This document shows positions 46,734-55,393 of a DNA stretch of 64,000 nucleotides, piece by piece (the stretch's first letter is position 1; each line of letters begins with the position of its first letter). Below the pieces are notes generated by a model. The model was given only the letters and a program-made list of their open reading frames with translations, did no database searches and had not been told where the DNA came from. Location: positions 1,364,001-1,428,000 of the forward strand of contig NZ_CP087168.1 in NCBI RefSeq assembly GCF_024748615.1, read 5' to 3'. The DNA is from Pseudomonas sp. B21-048 (GTDB taxonomy: Bacteria; Pseudomonadota; Gammaproteobacteria; Pseudomonadales; Pseudomonadaceae). The position numbers and the translations under genes were made by a program.

Positions 46734-47063
46734 ATGAAAAAACTTTGTAGTGTGATGGCAGGTTGTGCGGTGTTGGCGATGCTGCCATTGACCGCATTTG
46801 CTTATCCGATCGACGTTCAAAAGCAACTGAACGGCTTGAGCATCGACTACAACTCGTACGACACGGATAACGACATCGCCTCGATTCAAGTGAACAACTA
46901 CGGCAGCACTGATGCGATCTGCAGAGTGGTTTTCAACAATGGCCCGGAGTCACCGCGTACCCGCACAATCGAAGTCCCCGCCGGTAAACACAAAAACGCC
47001 ACCGCCAAGTTCACCCGGACCATCATCAAGATGCGTATCAACCTGACCTGCACGCCGAAATGA
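46734..47063 (+). CDS. Small secreted protein of unknown function
   Basis: The 109-residue protein has a signal peptide (SVMAGCAVLAMLPLTAFAYP). The mature part is polar, with one Cys pair (AICRVVF and LTCTPK) that could form a disulfide. Beta-strand-like alternation suggests a small beta domain. Pseudomonas relatives are sometimes labelled phosphoglycerate kinase, which the sequence does not support. It is divergent from the LysR gene, with 49 bp between their starts. Confidence 0.75.
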   Translation: MKKLCSVMAGCAVLAMLPLTAFAYPIDVQKQLNGLSIDYNSYDTDNDIASIQVNNYGSTDAICRVVFNNGPESPRTRTIEVPAGKHKNATAKFTRTIIKMRINLTCTPK

Positions 47064-47069
47064 CATCGA

Positions 47070-47099
47070 GCGGAGCACGCTGGTTGGGGCATGCTCCGC
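47070..47099 (+). terminator. Candidate terminator after the small secreted protein
   Basis: GCGGAGCA and TGCTCCGC form a perfect 8-bp stem, followed only by TTAT. A moderate candidate. Confidence 0.5.
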
Positions 47100-47214
47100 T
47101 TATAAACGAATTTATCGATGCGTTATAGCAGTTATTTGCGCTTTTTCATCGATATGACTCTGTTTAACCTTCACTCCATCGACCTACAGCATTCTCAGAT
47201 GGAGCCTACATCCC

Positions 47215-47814
47215 ATGTCCCGCGTTCTGATCATCGAAAGCAGCGCCCGTCAGCAAGACTCGGTTTCCCGCCAACTGACCCAGACCTTCATCAGCCAATG
47301 GAAAGCCGCACACCCGGCCGACCAGATCACCGTCCGTGACCTGGCCACCACCCCGGTGCCGCATCTGGACATCAACCTGCTGGGTGGCTGGATGAAACCT
47401 GCCGAACAGCGCAACGACATCGAACAGGCCTCTCTGGAACGCTCCAACCTGCTGACCGATGAACTGCTGGCCGCCGATGTACTGGTGATGGCGGCGCCGA
47501 TGTACAACTTCGCCATTCCGAGCACCCTCAAAGCCTGGCTCGACCACGTGCTGCGTGCCGGCGTGACCTTCAAGTACACCGAAACCGGCCCGCAAGGTTT
47601 GCTCAACGGCAAGCGTGCTTATGTGCTGACCGCTCGCGGTGGTATCCATGCCGGAGCCGCCTCGGATCACCAGGAACCGTACTTGCGTCAGGTCATGGCT
47701 TTCATCGGCATCCACGACGTAACGTTCATTCACGCCGAAGGCATGAACCTGGGCGGCGGCTTCCAGGAGAAAGGCTTGAACCAGGCCAATGCCAAGCTTT
47801 CCCAAGTCGCCTGA
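47215..47814 (+). CDS. azoR: FMN-dependent NADH-azoreductase
   Basis: The 199-residue flavodoxin-like enzyme starts with VLIIESSARQQDSVSRQLT and has VMAAPMYNFAIPSTLKAWLD and LTARGGIHAG, which bind FMN. It reduces quinones and azo compounds. Length and motifs are those of the AzoR group. A terminator with eight Ts follows at 47922-47960. Confidence 0.92.
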   Translation: MSRVLIIESSARQQDSVSRQLTQTFISQWKAAHPADQITVRDLATTPVPHLDINLLGGWMKPAEQRNDIEQASLERSNLLTDELLAADVLVMAAPMYNFAIPSTLKAWLDHVLRAGVTFKYTETGPQGLLNGKRAYVLTARGGIHAGAASDHQEPYLRQVMAFIGIHDVTFIHAEGMNLGGGFQEKGLNQANAKLSQVA

Positions 47815-47921
47815 GCCGTTAATCGCCAGATAATCGCTGGAGGGTCTAGTGACCTGGCGCTACCCTTCAAATCTGTACGCGCATCGAACCTCCCTTTGCA
47901 CTTATTGCTCCTGAGTGCTCT

Positions 47922-47960
47922 AGCCCGATTGAACGCATTAGCGAGATCGGGCTTTTTTTT
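47922..47960 (+). terminator. Rho-independent terminator after azoR
   Basis: AGCCCGAT and ATCGGGCT form an 8-bp stem with a 15-base loop, followed by eight T residues. It lies about 105 bp past the azoR stop, so the transcript would have a 3' UTR of that length. Confidence 0.88.
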
Positions 47961-48078
47961 GCCTGCGATTTAGTGAGCCAGGCATGAACTTGTAGGAGCG
48001 AAGCTTGCCGGGATCTACATGTTCTCGCGACCGTCGACAAAACCCGCTATCGTCGCCGCCATTCGAAATGAGGCGACC

Positions 48079-48945
48079 ATGGGCTATCTACTTTTTGTCA
48101 CGCTGATCCAGGCGTTTTCCTTCAGCCTGATCGGCGAATACCTGGCCGGGCATGTCGACAGTTACTTTGCGGTGCTGGTGCGGGTGCTGCTGGCGGGGCT
48201 GATATTCATTCCGCTGACGCGCTGGCGTCAGGTTGAACCAGCGTTCATGCGCGGCATGTTACTGATCGGCGCGTTGCAGTTCGGTGTGACTTACGTCTGC
48301 CTGTACCTGAGCTTTCGCGTGTTGACGGTACCGGAAGTGTTGCTGTTCACCATCCTCACGCCACTGCACGTGACCCTGATCGAAGATGCGCTGAACCGGC
48401 GCTTCAACCCGTGGGCATTGATCGCGGCACTGGTGGCGGTGGCGGGCGCGGCAGTGATTCGCTTTGACCGGATCAACCCGGACTTTTTCATGGGCTTTTT
48501 GTTGCTGCAACTGGCCAACTTCACCTACGCCGCCGGGCAAGTGCTGTACAGACACTTGGTCGCTCGCCATCCAAGCGATCTGCCGCATTACCGGCGTTTC
48601 GGCTACTTCTACCTGGGCGCATTGGCCGTGGCGTTACCGGCATTTCTGCTGTTCGGCAAGCACAACTTCCTGCCCGAAGCACCGCTGCAATGGGGCGTGC
48701 TGTTGTTCCTCGGCCTGGTCTCGACCGCACTGGGTTTGTACTGGTGGAACAAGGGCGCGTGCCTGGTAAACGGCGGGACGCTGGCGGTGATGAACAACCT
48801 GCATGTGCCGGTGGGGTTGCTGATCAATTTGCTGATCTGGAATCAGCATGAGGAGTTGGGGCGGTTATTGTTTGGTGGGATGGTGATTCTGCTGGCGGTG
48901 TGGATTAGTCGGTTGGGTGTTCCAAAACCTGTGACCGTACGCTAA
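48079..48945 (+). CDS. EamA/DMT-family transporter
   Basis: The 288-residue protein has ten membrane segments, with LFVTLIQAFSFSLIGEYLAG at the N-terminus and FLGLVSTALGLYWWNKGACL in the second half. ATG 48079 is chosen because GAGG precedes it and a longer frame gives a non-membrane tail. It resembles carboxylate/amino-acid exporters of the family; the substrate is unknown. It is a single gene, convergent with the channel gene. Confidence 0.85.
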   Translation: MGYLLFVTLIQAFSFSLIGEYLAGHVDSYFAVLVRVLLAGLIFIPLTRWRQVEPAFMRGMLLIGALQFGVTYVCLYLSFRVLTVPEVLLFTILTPLHVTLIEDALNRRFNPWALIAALVAVAGAAVIRFDRINPDFFMGFLLLQLANFTYAAGQVLYRHLVARHPSDLPHYRRFGYFYLGALAVALPAFLLFGKHNFLPEAPLQWGVLLFLGLVSTALGLYWWNKGACLVNGGTLAVMNNLHVPVGLLINLLIWNQHEELGRLLFGGMVILLAVWISRLGVPKPVTVR

Positions 48946-48967
48946 ACCCCTGTAGGAGCGAGTGGTG

Positions 48968-50266
48968 CTACATGATGTGTTTTTCGGGCTCGGGAATGTG
49001 GCTCGAGCCCAACACGGCCGGAAGCAACCCCGACCGCAAATCCCCACCGCTCGGCTGCTGATAAAGGCTCAAACCAAACTCCGGCAGCACCGCCAGCAGG
49101 TAATCGAAAATATCCCCCTGAATCCGCTCGTAATCAGCCCACACGGTAGTGCGGGTGAAGCAGTAGATTTCCAGCGGGATGCCCTGAGCGGTGGTCTGCA
49201 TTTGCCGAACCATGCAGGTCATGTTCGGCTGGACCTCCAGGTGGCTTTTCAGATACGCCAGCGCATAGGCGCGGAAAGTCCCGATATTGGTCATCCGTCG
49301 ACGGTTGGCCGCCATCGCCGCGACATTGCCCTGGGCTTCGTTCCAGGCCTTGAGTTCGGCCTGTTTGCGGGTGATGTAGTCGGTCAGCAGGTGCACCTGG
49401 GACAGCTTCAGTTCTTCGTCATCGCGAATAAACCGCACGCCGCTGGCGTCGATGAACAGGCTGCGCTTGATCCGGCGCCCACCGGACTGCTGCATGCCGC
49501 GCCAGTTTTTGAATGACTCGGACATCAGGCGCCAGGTCGGGATCGACACAATCGTCTTGTCGAAATTCTGCACCTTGACCGTGTGCAAGGTGATGTCCAC
49601 CACATCACCATCGGCACCGACTTGCGGCATCTCGATCCAGTCGCCGACCCTCAGCATGTCGTTGCTGGTCAGTTGCACACTGGCGACGAACGACAGCAAA
49701 GTGTCTTTGTAGACCAACAGAATCACCGCCGACATGGCGCCCAGACCCGACAGCAGCAACAGCGGCGAACGGTCGATCAATGTGGCGACGATGATGATCG
49801 CGCCAAACACGAACAGCACCATTTTCGCCAGTTGCACATAGCCCTTGATCGAGCGGGTGCGGGCGTGTTCGGTGCGGGCATAGATGTCCAGCAGGGCATT
49901 GAGCAACGCGCTGACGGCCAGCACCAGGAACAGAATGGTGAACGCCAGCGCCACGTTGCCGAGGAAATTCAGGCTGGCCTTGCTTAATTCCGGCACCAGG
50001 TGCAGGCCGAACTGGATCACCAGCGAAGGCGTCATCTGCGCCAGGCGATGAAACACTTTGTTGTGGCGAAAATCGGTGATCCAGTGCAACGACGGCTGGC
50101 GGCCGAGCATTTTGGTCGCATGAAGAATGAGGAACCGCGCCACTCGTCCGAGCACCAGCGCCACCACCAGCAACAATATCAGTGCGAGCGTGGAATGCAG
50201 GAGCGGGTGCTGATCGAGGGCACCCCAGAGGTCTTGGGCGTTGAGCCAGAGCTGTTTGATATCCAT
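48968..50266 (-). CDS. ybdG: MscS-family mechanosensitive channel (YbdG-like)
   Basis: The 432-residue protein closely follows E. coli YbdG. TM helices lie at about 20-40, 75-110, 140-185, with the pore and beta domain SGLGAMSAVILLVYKDTLL, then LTSNDMLRVGDWIEMPQVGADG and TIVSIPTWRLMSESFKNW. YbdG is a small-conductance, miniconductance-type channel. ATG 50266 is chosen over the upstream start because it matches the family start length. It is convergent with the DMT gene and divergent from the DEAD helicase. Confidence 0.88.
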   Translation of the reverse strand: MDIKQLWLNAQDLWGALDQHPLLHSTLALILLLVVALVLGRVARFLILHATKMLGRQPSLHWITDFRHNKVFHRLAQMTPSLVIQFGLHLVPELSKASLNFLGNVALAFTILFLVLAVSALLNALLDIYARTEHARTRSIKGYVQLAKMVLFVFGAIIIVATLIDRSPLLLLSGLGAMSAVILLVYKDTLLSFVASVQLTSNDMLRVGDWIEMPQVGADGDVVDITLHTVKVQNFDKTIVSIPTWRLMSESFKNWRGMQQSGGRRIKRSLFIDASGVRFIRDDEELKLSQVHLLTDYITRKQAELKAWNEAQGNVAAMAANRRRMTNIGTFRAYALAYLKSHLEVQPNMTCMVRQMQTTAQGIPLEIYCFTRTTVWADYERIQGDIFDYLLAVLPEFGLSLYQQPSGGDLRSGLLPAVLGSSHIPEPEKHIM

Positions 50267-50459
50267 GGGCGAAAACGGTTCTTCTGTAGGACGCGACAGG
50301 GCGATTAGAGCATTTAAGACGTTCCGAATGACGTTTTGAGACAAAACAGGCAACAAAAAAACCACTGTTTGCAGCCGTTTGTATAAAGAAACTCGGCCTT
50401 CTCGCTCGAAACCGTTACCCTATGCAGCTGTTTTTTTGTATTTCTTCGAGGTAGCACCC

Positions 50460-51806
50460 GTGTTTTCCCAATTCGCCCTGCACGAACGCCTGCTCAAAGC
50501 CGTGGCCGAGCTTAAATTTGTCGAGCCAACGCCTGTGCAAGCAGCGGCTATCCCGCTGGCGCTCCAGGGGCGTGACCTGCGGGTGACAGCGCAAACCGGT
50601 AGCGGCAAAACCGCTGCCTTCGTTTTGCCGATCCTCAACCGCTTGATCGGCCCGGCCAAAGTCCGCGTCAGCATCAAGACCCTGATCCTGCTGCCGACCC
50701 GCGAGTTGGCCCAGCAGACCATCAAGGAAGTCGAGCGTTTCGCTCAGTTCACCTTCATCAAGTCCGGCCTGATCACCGGCGGTGAAGACTTCAAGGTCCA
50801 GGCCGCCATGCTGCGCAAGGTGCCGGACATCCTGATCGGTACGCCGGGCCGGATGATCGAGCAACTGAACGCTGGCAACCTCGACCTCAAGGAAGTCGAA
50901 GTGCTGGTGCTCGACGAAGCCGACCGCATGCTCGACATGGGCTTTGCCGAAGATGTGCAGCGTCTGGTCGACGAGTGCACCAACCGTCAGCAGACCATGC
51001 TGTTCTCCGCCACCACCGGCGGTTCTGGCCTGCGCGAGATGGTCGCCAAGGTCCTGAACAACCCTGAACACTTGCAGCTGAACAACGTCAGCGATCTGAA
51101 CGCCACCACGCGTCAGCAGATCATCACCGCCGATCACAATCAGCACAAAGAACAGATCGTGAACTGGCTGCTGGCCAACGAGACCTATCAGAAGGCCATC
51201 GTGTTCACCAACACCCGGGCCATGGCCGACCGTATTTACGGCCGTCTGGTGGCGCAAGACTACAAAGCGTTCGTGCTGCACGGTGACAAAGACCAGAAAG
51301 ACCGCAAACTGGCCATTGACCGTCTGAAGCAGGGTGGCGTGAAGATCCTCGTGGCCACCGACGTCGCTGCCCGTGGCCTGGACGTGGAAGGCCTGGACCT
51401 GGTGATCAACTTCGACATGCCGCGCAGCGGCGACGAATACGTTCACCGCATCGGTCGCACCGGCCGCGCCGGCAACGATGGCCTGGCCATCTCGCTGATC
51501 TGCCATGGCGACTGGAACCTGATGTCGAGCATCGAGCGCTACCTCAAGCAGAGCTTCGAGCGCCGCACCATCAAGGAAGTCAAAGGCACCTACGGCGGAC
51601 CGAAAAAGGTCAAGGCCTCGGGCAAAGCCGTTGGCGTGAAGAAGAAAAAGGTCGACGCCAAAGGCGACAAAAAGAAAACCGGCGCCAAGGCCCCGACCAA
51701 GCGCAAGATCGCCAACCGCCCGAAGACCGACGCTCTGTCGCTGGTCAGCAAGGACGGCATGGCCCCGCTCAAGCGCCGCAAGCCGGAAGCGCCGGCTGCT
51801 GAATAA
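50460..51806 (+). CDS. DEAD-box ATP-dependent RNA helicase (SrmB-like)
   Basis: The 448-residue helicase has the Q-motif FVEPTPVQAAAIPLAL, Walker A TAQTGSGKTAAF, DEAD (VLDEADRMLDMG), SAT (LFSATTGGSG) and motif VI HRIGRTGRAG. The C-terminus is Lys-rich (VKKKKVDAKGDKKKTGAKA), typical of rRNA-assembly helicases such as SrmB. GTG 50460 follows CGAGG. It is divergent from the MscS gene, with a 194-bp upstream region. A terminator follows. Confidence 0.9.
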   Translation: MFSQFALHERLLKAVAELKFVEPTPVQAAAIPLALQGRDLRVTAQTGSGKTAAFVLPILNRLIGPAKVRVSIKTLILLPTRELAQQTIKEVERFAQFTFIKSGLITGGEDFKVQAAMLRKVPDILIGTPGRMIEQLNAGNLDLKEVEVLVLDEADRMLDMGFAEDVQRLVDECTNRQQTMLFSATTGGSGLREMVAKVLNNPEHLQLNNVSDLNATTRQQIITADHNQHKEQIVNWLLANETYQKAIVFTNTRAMADRIYGRLVAQDYKAFVLHGDKDQKDRKLAIDRLKQGGVKILVATDVAARGLDVEGLDLVINFDMPRSGDEYVHRIGRTGRAGNDGLAISLICHGDWNLMSSIERYLKQSFERRTIKEVKGTYGGPKKVKASGKAVGVKKKKVDAKGDKKKTGAKAPTKRKIANRPKTDALSLVSKDGMAPLKRRKPEAPAAE

Positions 51807-51830
51807 GGCGCGGTAGCGATCCGATAAAAA

Positions 51831-51854
51831 CCCGGACAGTGTCCGGGTTTTTTT
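51831..51854 (+). terminator. Rho-independent terminator of the DEAD helicase gene
   Basis: CCCGGAC and GTCCGGG stem around a three-base loop, followed by seven T residues. Confidence 0.93.
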
Positions 51855-51861
51855 ACGTCAA

Positions 51862-51895
51862 AAAATCGCAGCCTTCGGACGATCCTTTGATCTTG
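51862..51895. repeat. Partial REP fragment of the GATCGCAGCC / GATCTTTT type
   Basis: ATCGCAGCCTTCGG then TTTGATCTTG match pieces of the REP pairs at 26734 and 58028. It lacks the second arm, so it looks like an eroded element. Confidence 0.5.
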
Positions 51896-51899
51896 CCCT

Positions 51900-52175
51900 T
51901 TAACTCTTGGCTTTCTGCCCCGCCGATTCCAACTCCTTGAGACGCTGATCAATCAACTGGCACTTGCCCGGCAAATCCTTGCTGGCCGTCTCCAGGTCCA
52001 TCTTCTGCAACTCGTCATTGATCTCCTTGGCCTTGGCCGGGTTCTGCTCGGTGATCTTGGCGACCTCCTGGGCCAGCTGTTCGCGCTTGGCGGTGGCTTC
52101 CTCGGGGGGGCAGCCCCAAACGGGGAGGGCGCAGGCGAGGGTGGTGGCGAGGGTGAGTTTGAGCAGGGTTTTCAT
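51900..52175 (-). CDS. Small secreted helical protein
   Basis: The 91-residue protein has a signal peptide (LLKLTLATTLACALPVWGCP). The mature part is helical and coiled-coil-like (KREQLAQEVAKITEQNPAKA), with a second Cys near residue 72 (GKCQLIDQRL). It resembles small periplasmic proteins of unknown function in Pseudomonas. Convergent with the DEAD helicase gene. Confidence 0.72.
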   Translation of the reverse strand: MKTLLKLTLATTLACALPVWGCPPEEATAKREQLAQEVAKITEQNPAKAKEINDELQKMDLETASKDLPGKCQLIDQRLKELESAGQKAKS

Positions 52176-52250
52176 AAAATCAGGCCTCGGTTCCGGTTAA
52201 GGCGGGTTATCCGGTTGAGGGCTGAAGGGCGGAAAAAGTTCAGTGACAGA

Positions 52251-52279
52251 AACGGGCGACCCACAGGTCGCCCGTTTTC
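52251..52279. terminator. Strong bidirectional hairpin upstream of the small secreted gene
   Basis: AACGGGCGACC and GGTCGCCCGTT form an 11-bp stem with a CACA loop. TTTTC follows on the plus strand and TTTCT on the minus strand. It lies 76 bp upstream of the start of the minus-strand gene at 52175, not after any recognised gene. The rest of the gap up to 52678 contains AT-richer sequence, a second hairpin-like GGGAAA...TTTCCC at about 52470-52490, and no gene I can support. Confidence 0.6.
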
Positions 52280-52678
52280 ATTCATTCCGCATATTGCAGG
52301 GCCACTCTGCAACTTCAGGCCAACAAATATGCGTGTGAAATTCACGCGTGGTGTTTGATGACTAATCATGTTCATTTGTTGATTAGCCCTCATGAGCACG
52401 GCAGTGCAAGTTCGCTTATGAAGGGAATAGGCCTGCGATATGTGCAATACATAAATCGTACATACGGAGGGAAACGTGGTTTTCCCCATTTTTATTAGGG
52501 TTTTTACTTGTTGTTAAGCCTTGTTTCGAGGCTCTTCCCTGGTTTTTCCAGTGATTCCCTTAGTGAGCAAATTTCCTATGCGATTGTCGGGCGCAGGATG
52601 CAAAAACTGTGTATGGTTCGCGCCAAAATCTGTAGGACATTTCGCTATGTCCGTTACTCTCACTTAAAGGAATTAAGT

Positions 52679-53854
52679 ATGCGATTCTTTCGCGTGGCTT
52701 CAGTGTTGTCGTTGTGGGCGGCGGCGTTTTCGGTGCAGGCCGAGCAACTGCCGATCGAAGTGCTGAGTGCGGTGGTCAAGGACCAGAAGATTGCCGACGC
52801 CGAACTGTTGTTGCAGCGCAACGGCGCACAAAACGTGGTGGGTCGCACCAATGCTCAGGGCCAGGTCAGCCTGACCACCGAGTTTGCCGATGATGCCGGT
52901 AACCTGCTGATCATCAAGAAGCCTGGCTACTCCAATCTGGTGGTCAAGTGCCCGTGCAAGGGCATGACCTATGCCATCAGCCCGGTGATGCAGAACCTCG
53001 ACGGTCTGCGCGTGGTGCTGACCTGGGGTGCGACCCCGTCGGACCTCGACTCCCACATGATCTTCCCCGGCAACAACATCTATTTCCAAAAAAAGCACGG
53101 TGACGATGCCAATCTGGATGTCGACGACACCAGCAGCTATGGCCCGGAAACCATCACCCTGGAGAAGAAGCACTACGGCGAAAGTTACGTCTACGCCGTG
53201 CATGACTTCAGCAATGGCGGCGAGCCGGGTTCGCGCGATCTTTCCAACAGCCAGGCCAAGGTGTTCGTGTACATGGGCCAGTCGCTGGTGCGCACCTACT
53301 ACGTGCCGCAGAACCGCAGCGGCAACCTGTGGACCGTGTTCCGCATGACCGGCAATGGCGACTTCCAGGACATCAACAGCATTACGGGTGCCCGGGTCAA
53401 TGCGGCAAACGTGTTGAACGAAGTGTCGCCGTTGCTGGATGACAGCGTTGCCCTGACGGCGGTGGCGGTCAGCGCTTCGGCACAGGCTGATGCGAAAGGC
53501 CTGAACACCAAAGGCGAAGCGGCCTACAAAACCGGTAACCTGCCGCTGGCAATCGACTTCTTCCGTCAGGCGATCGATCTGAATAACAGCTACGGTCAGG
53601 CCTACGGCAACCTGGGTCTGGCGTATCAGAAGGCCGGTAACACCGCCGAGTCGATCTGGGCCAACCGCAAGGCCATTGCCCTGGCCAGCGGCAATTCGGC
53701 CGCCACCGTGCGTGCCGGTTCCTACTACAACATTGCCCGTATCTATGAAGCGGCCGGTCAGTTCCCCGACGCCCTGCGTCATTACCAGTTAGCCAAGGCG
53801 CAGAAGGCCAACCCGGTGTATGACACGGCCATCGAGCGCGTACAAAACCGTTGA
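52679..53854 (+). CDS. Secreted DUF2135/TPR protein (YfaP-like)
   Basis: The 391-residue protein has a signal peptide (VASVLSLWAAAFSVQA). A beta-sandwich region with LRVVLTWGATPSDLDSHMIF and YVYAVHDFSNGG matches DUF2135/YfaP. The C-terminal third has TPR-like helices (AYKTGNLPLAIDFFRQAIDL; GQAYGNLGLAYQKAGNTAES). ATG 52679 follows AAAGGA; longer upstream frames are rejected because the signal peptide starts here. The role in the envelope is unknown. Confidence 0.82.
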   Translation: MRFFRVASVLSLWAAAFSVQAEQLPIEVLSAVVKDQKIADAELLLQRNGAQNVVGRTNAQGQVSLTTEFADDAGNLLIIKKPGYSNLVVKCPCKGMTYAISPVMQNLDGLRVVLTWGATPSDLDSHMIFPGNNIYFQKKHGDDANLDVDDTSSYGPETITLEKKHYGESYVYAVHDFSNGGEPGSRDLSNSQAKVFVYMGQSLVRTYYVPQNRSGNLWTVFRMTGNGDFQDINSITGARVNAANVLNEVSPLLDDSVALTAVAVSASAQADAKGLNTKGEAAYKTGNLPLAIDFFRQAIDLNNSYGQAYGNLGLAYQKAGNTAESIWANRKAIALASGNSAATVRAGSYYNIARIYEAAGQFPDALRHYQLAKAQKANPVYDTAIERVQNR

Positions 53855-53878
53855 TCGCCTAGTGTTGATCTGACCCCG

Positions 53879-53903
53879 CAACGCGCCGCACTCCGGCGCG
53901 TTG
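53879..53903 (+). terminator. Candidate terminator hairpin after the DUF2135 gene
   Basis: CAACGCGCCG and CGGCGCGTTG form a perfect 10-bp stem around CACTC. The T-run is weak (TGCATTC). Confidence 0.6.
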
Positions 53904-54019
53904 TGCATTCATGGGGAGGTGAATCCGGCTAAGCCCTCCAGGCTTGGCTCCATCTCCCTGTATCAACCCGCATTCTTTTCTTCTCGGTCTTTTCTCGATC
54001 ACGCCTCGGTCTCTGATGA

Positions 54020-54754
54020 CTACTCCCCATGACAGCAACTGGTCGGCGCCATGTCCTCATACCGATCGTAATGCCTCACCCAATCCATGATTTCTTCTTC
54101 ATTACGCCCCTTGGGCGTGAGGTCGAGGTAGTTGTAGGCGCCGACTAGCAGGTCCAGGCCTCGGGCGTAGGTGGAGTAGGTGTGGAAAATCTCCCCCGCA
54201 TCATTGCGATAAAAAACGCTAAGCCCTGGGAGTTCTTCTTCGGCGCCGTCGTTTTTTTCGTAGTTGTAGGTGGCTTTTCCGGCGGCGACATCTTCGGCCC
54301 GAGCGCAGACGCCGAAGTCGTAGTTGAAATCGCAGCCTTCGGACGAGACCCAGTCGAATTTCCAGCCCATGCGTCGTTTGAAGGATTGGAATTCGGCGAA
54401 CGGTGCGTGGGAAACCGCGACCACGGCCACGTCATGGTGGGCCAGATGTTGGTTGGCACCGTCGATGTGGTCGGACAGGAACGAGCAACCTGGACAGCCT
54501 TCGTCCCAGCCAGCGGCGAACATGAAGTGATAGATGATTAATTGGCTGCGGCCGCCGAACAGGTCGGCCAGGCTCAGTTCGCCGTTGGGGCCCTGGAAGC
54601 GGTAGGGTTTGTCGATTTTCACCCAAGGCAGGGCTCGGCGTTCGGTGCTGAGTTTGTCTCGTTCCTGGGTGAAGGCTTTTTCGTGGGCCAGGTGTTGTTT
54701 GCGCGCGGCGAGCCATTCTTCCCGCGACACGACCGGATGATTCTGAATGTTCAT
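54020..54754 (-). CDS. DUF899 family thioredoxin-like protein
   Basis: The 244-residue protein has the family features SREEWLAARKQHLAHEKAFT, then FMFAAGWDEGCPGCSFLSDH (thioredoxin-type CxxC in CPGC) and the C-terminal DYRYED/TSCCHGE end. DUF899 proteins are predicted thiol redox proteins. ATG 54754 has GGAGAAAT directly upstream. No partner gene is adjacent. Confidence 0.85.
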   Translation of the reverse strand: MNIQNHPVVSREEWLAARKQHLAHEKAFTQERDKLSTERRALPWVKIDKPYRFQGPNGELSLADLFGGRSQLIIYHFMFAAGWDEGCPGCSFLSDHIDGANQHLAHHDVAVVAVSHAPFAEFQSFKRRMGWKFDWVSSEGCDFNYDFGVCARAEDVAAGKATYNYEKNDGAEEELPGLSVFYRNDAGEIFHTYSTYARGLDLLVGAYNYLDLTPKGRNEEEIMDWVRHYDRYEDMAPTSCCHGE

Positions 54755-54954
54755 GGTGATTTCTCCTGCATGCTGTGGCGAAGCCGTTTCGCGCTGCGGG
54801 TTAAACCGTCTTACATAGCCTAGTCGTTTGGCCTGCGGCCCATTCGACATACCGTCGGTCGGTAGGGCGAAATACCTCGGCTGAACGGCTGCCGTCCCTG
54901 TCGGTCACAACCTATGAAAGCCATCTCACTCGCGGGCACTGGAGGTTGATCAGG

Positions 54955-55347
54955 ATGACGACTTATAACTGGGATCTGATTGAGCGCTTGCTGCATGAAG
55001 TGCAGAACGGCGCCGGCCACAGTTTCACCCCACGGCCTTATGCCGAGCAGTATGCGGCGGCGAAAGCCAACGCGGGCGAGCCGTTTGAGAACCTGGATCA
55101 CCTGAAAACGGTGGCGGGTGAGTACGAAAAGTTATTGCTGCTGCGGGGTTATATCGAGCCTCGACCGGAGGATCAGGGTGGCAATGGCGAGAATTACATT
55201 TTGACGCCCCGGGGGGCGAGGTTGTTGAGCCTGATCGACAGCAGCATTCCGGGTAATGAGCATCCGCGACAGGTGCTGGATGAACAGGAGGATGCGTTGG
55301 CTGAGCTGACGTTTGATGAGGTGGCGTCGAAGGCGCAGATTGCTTGA
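54955..55347 (+). CDS. DUF2513 family protein
   Basis: The 130-residue protein begins TTYNWDLIERLLHEVQNG, which agrees with the DUF2513 N-terminus (DWDLIRxIL type), and has NYILTPRGARLLSLI in the middle, a winged-helix-like segment. It may be a small DNA-binding protein, but this is unproven. GGAGG at 54941-54945 supports ATG 54955. It is convergent with the DUF6279 gene, and its stop touches a GATCTTTT tandem repeat. Confidence 0.75.
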   Translation: MTTYNWDLIERLLHEVQNGAGHSFTPRPYAEQYAAAKANAGEPFENLDHLKTVAGEYEKLLLLRGYIEPRPEDQGGNGENYILTPRGARLLSLIDSSIPGNEHPRQVLDEQEDALAELTFDEVASKAQIA

Positions 55348-55393
55348 TCTTTTGATCTTTTGATCTTTTGATCTTTTGATCTTTTGATCTTCT
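55346..55393. repeat. Tandem GATCTTTT repeat between two stop codons
   Basis: Five perfect 8-bp GATCTTTT units and one imperfect unit run from inside the plus-strand stop (TGA 55345-55347) to the minus-strand stop (CTA 55392-55394). The unit is also the tail of the REP pairs at 26734 and 58028. Confidence 0.9.

Noticed and set aside
52172..52489. Minus-strand open frame of 105 codons upstream of the small secreted gene
   Set aside because: It runs through the strong hairpin at 52251, has mixed composition and no ribosome binding site.
55346..55393. Tandem repeat as a CRISPR array
   Set aside because: The unit is only 8 bp with no spacers and no cas genes nearby.
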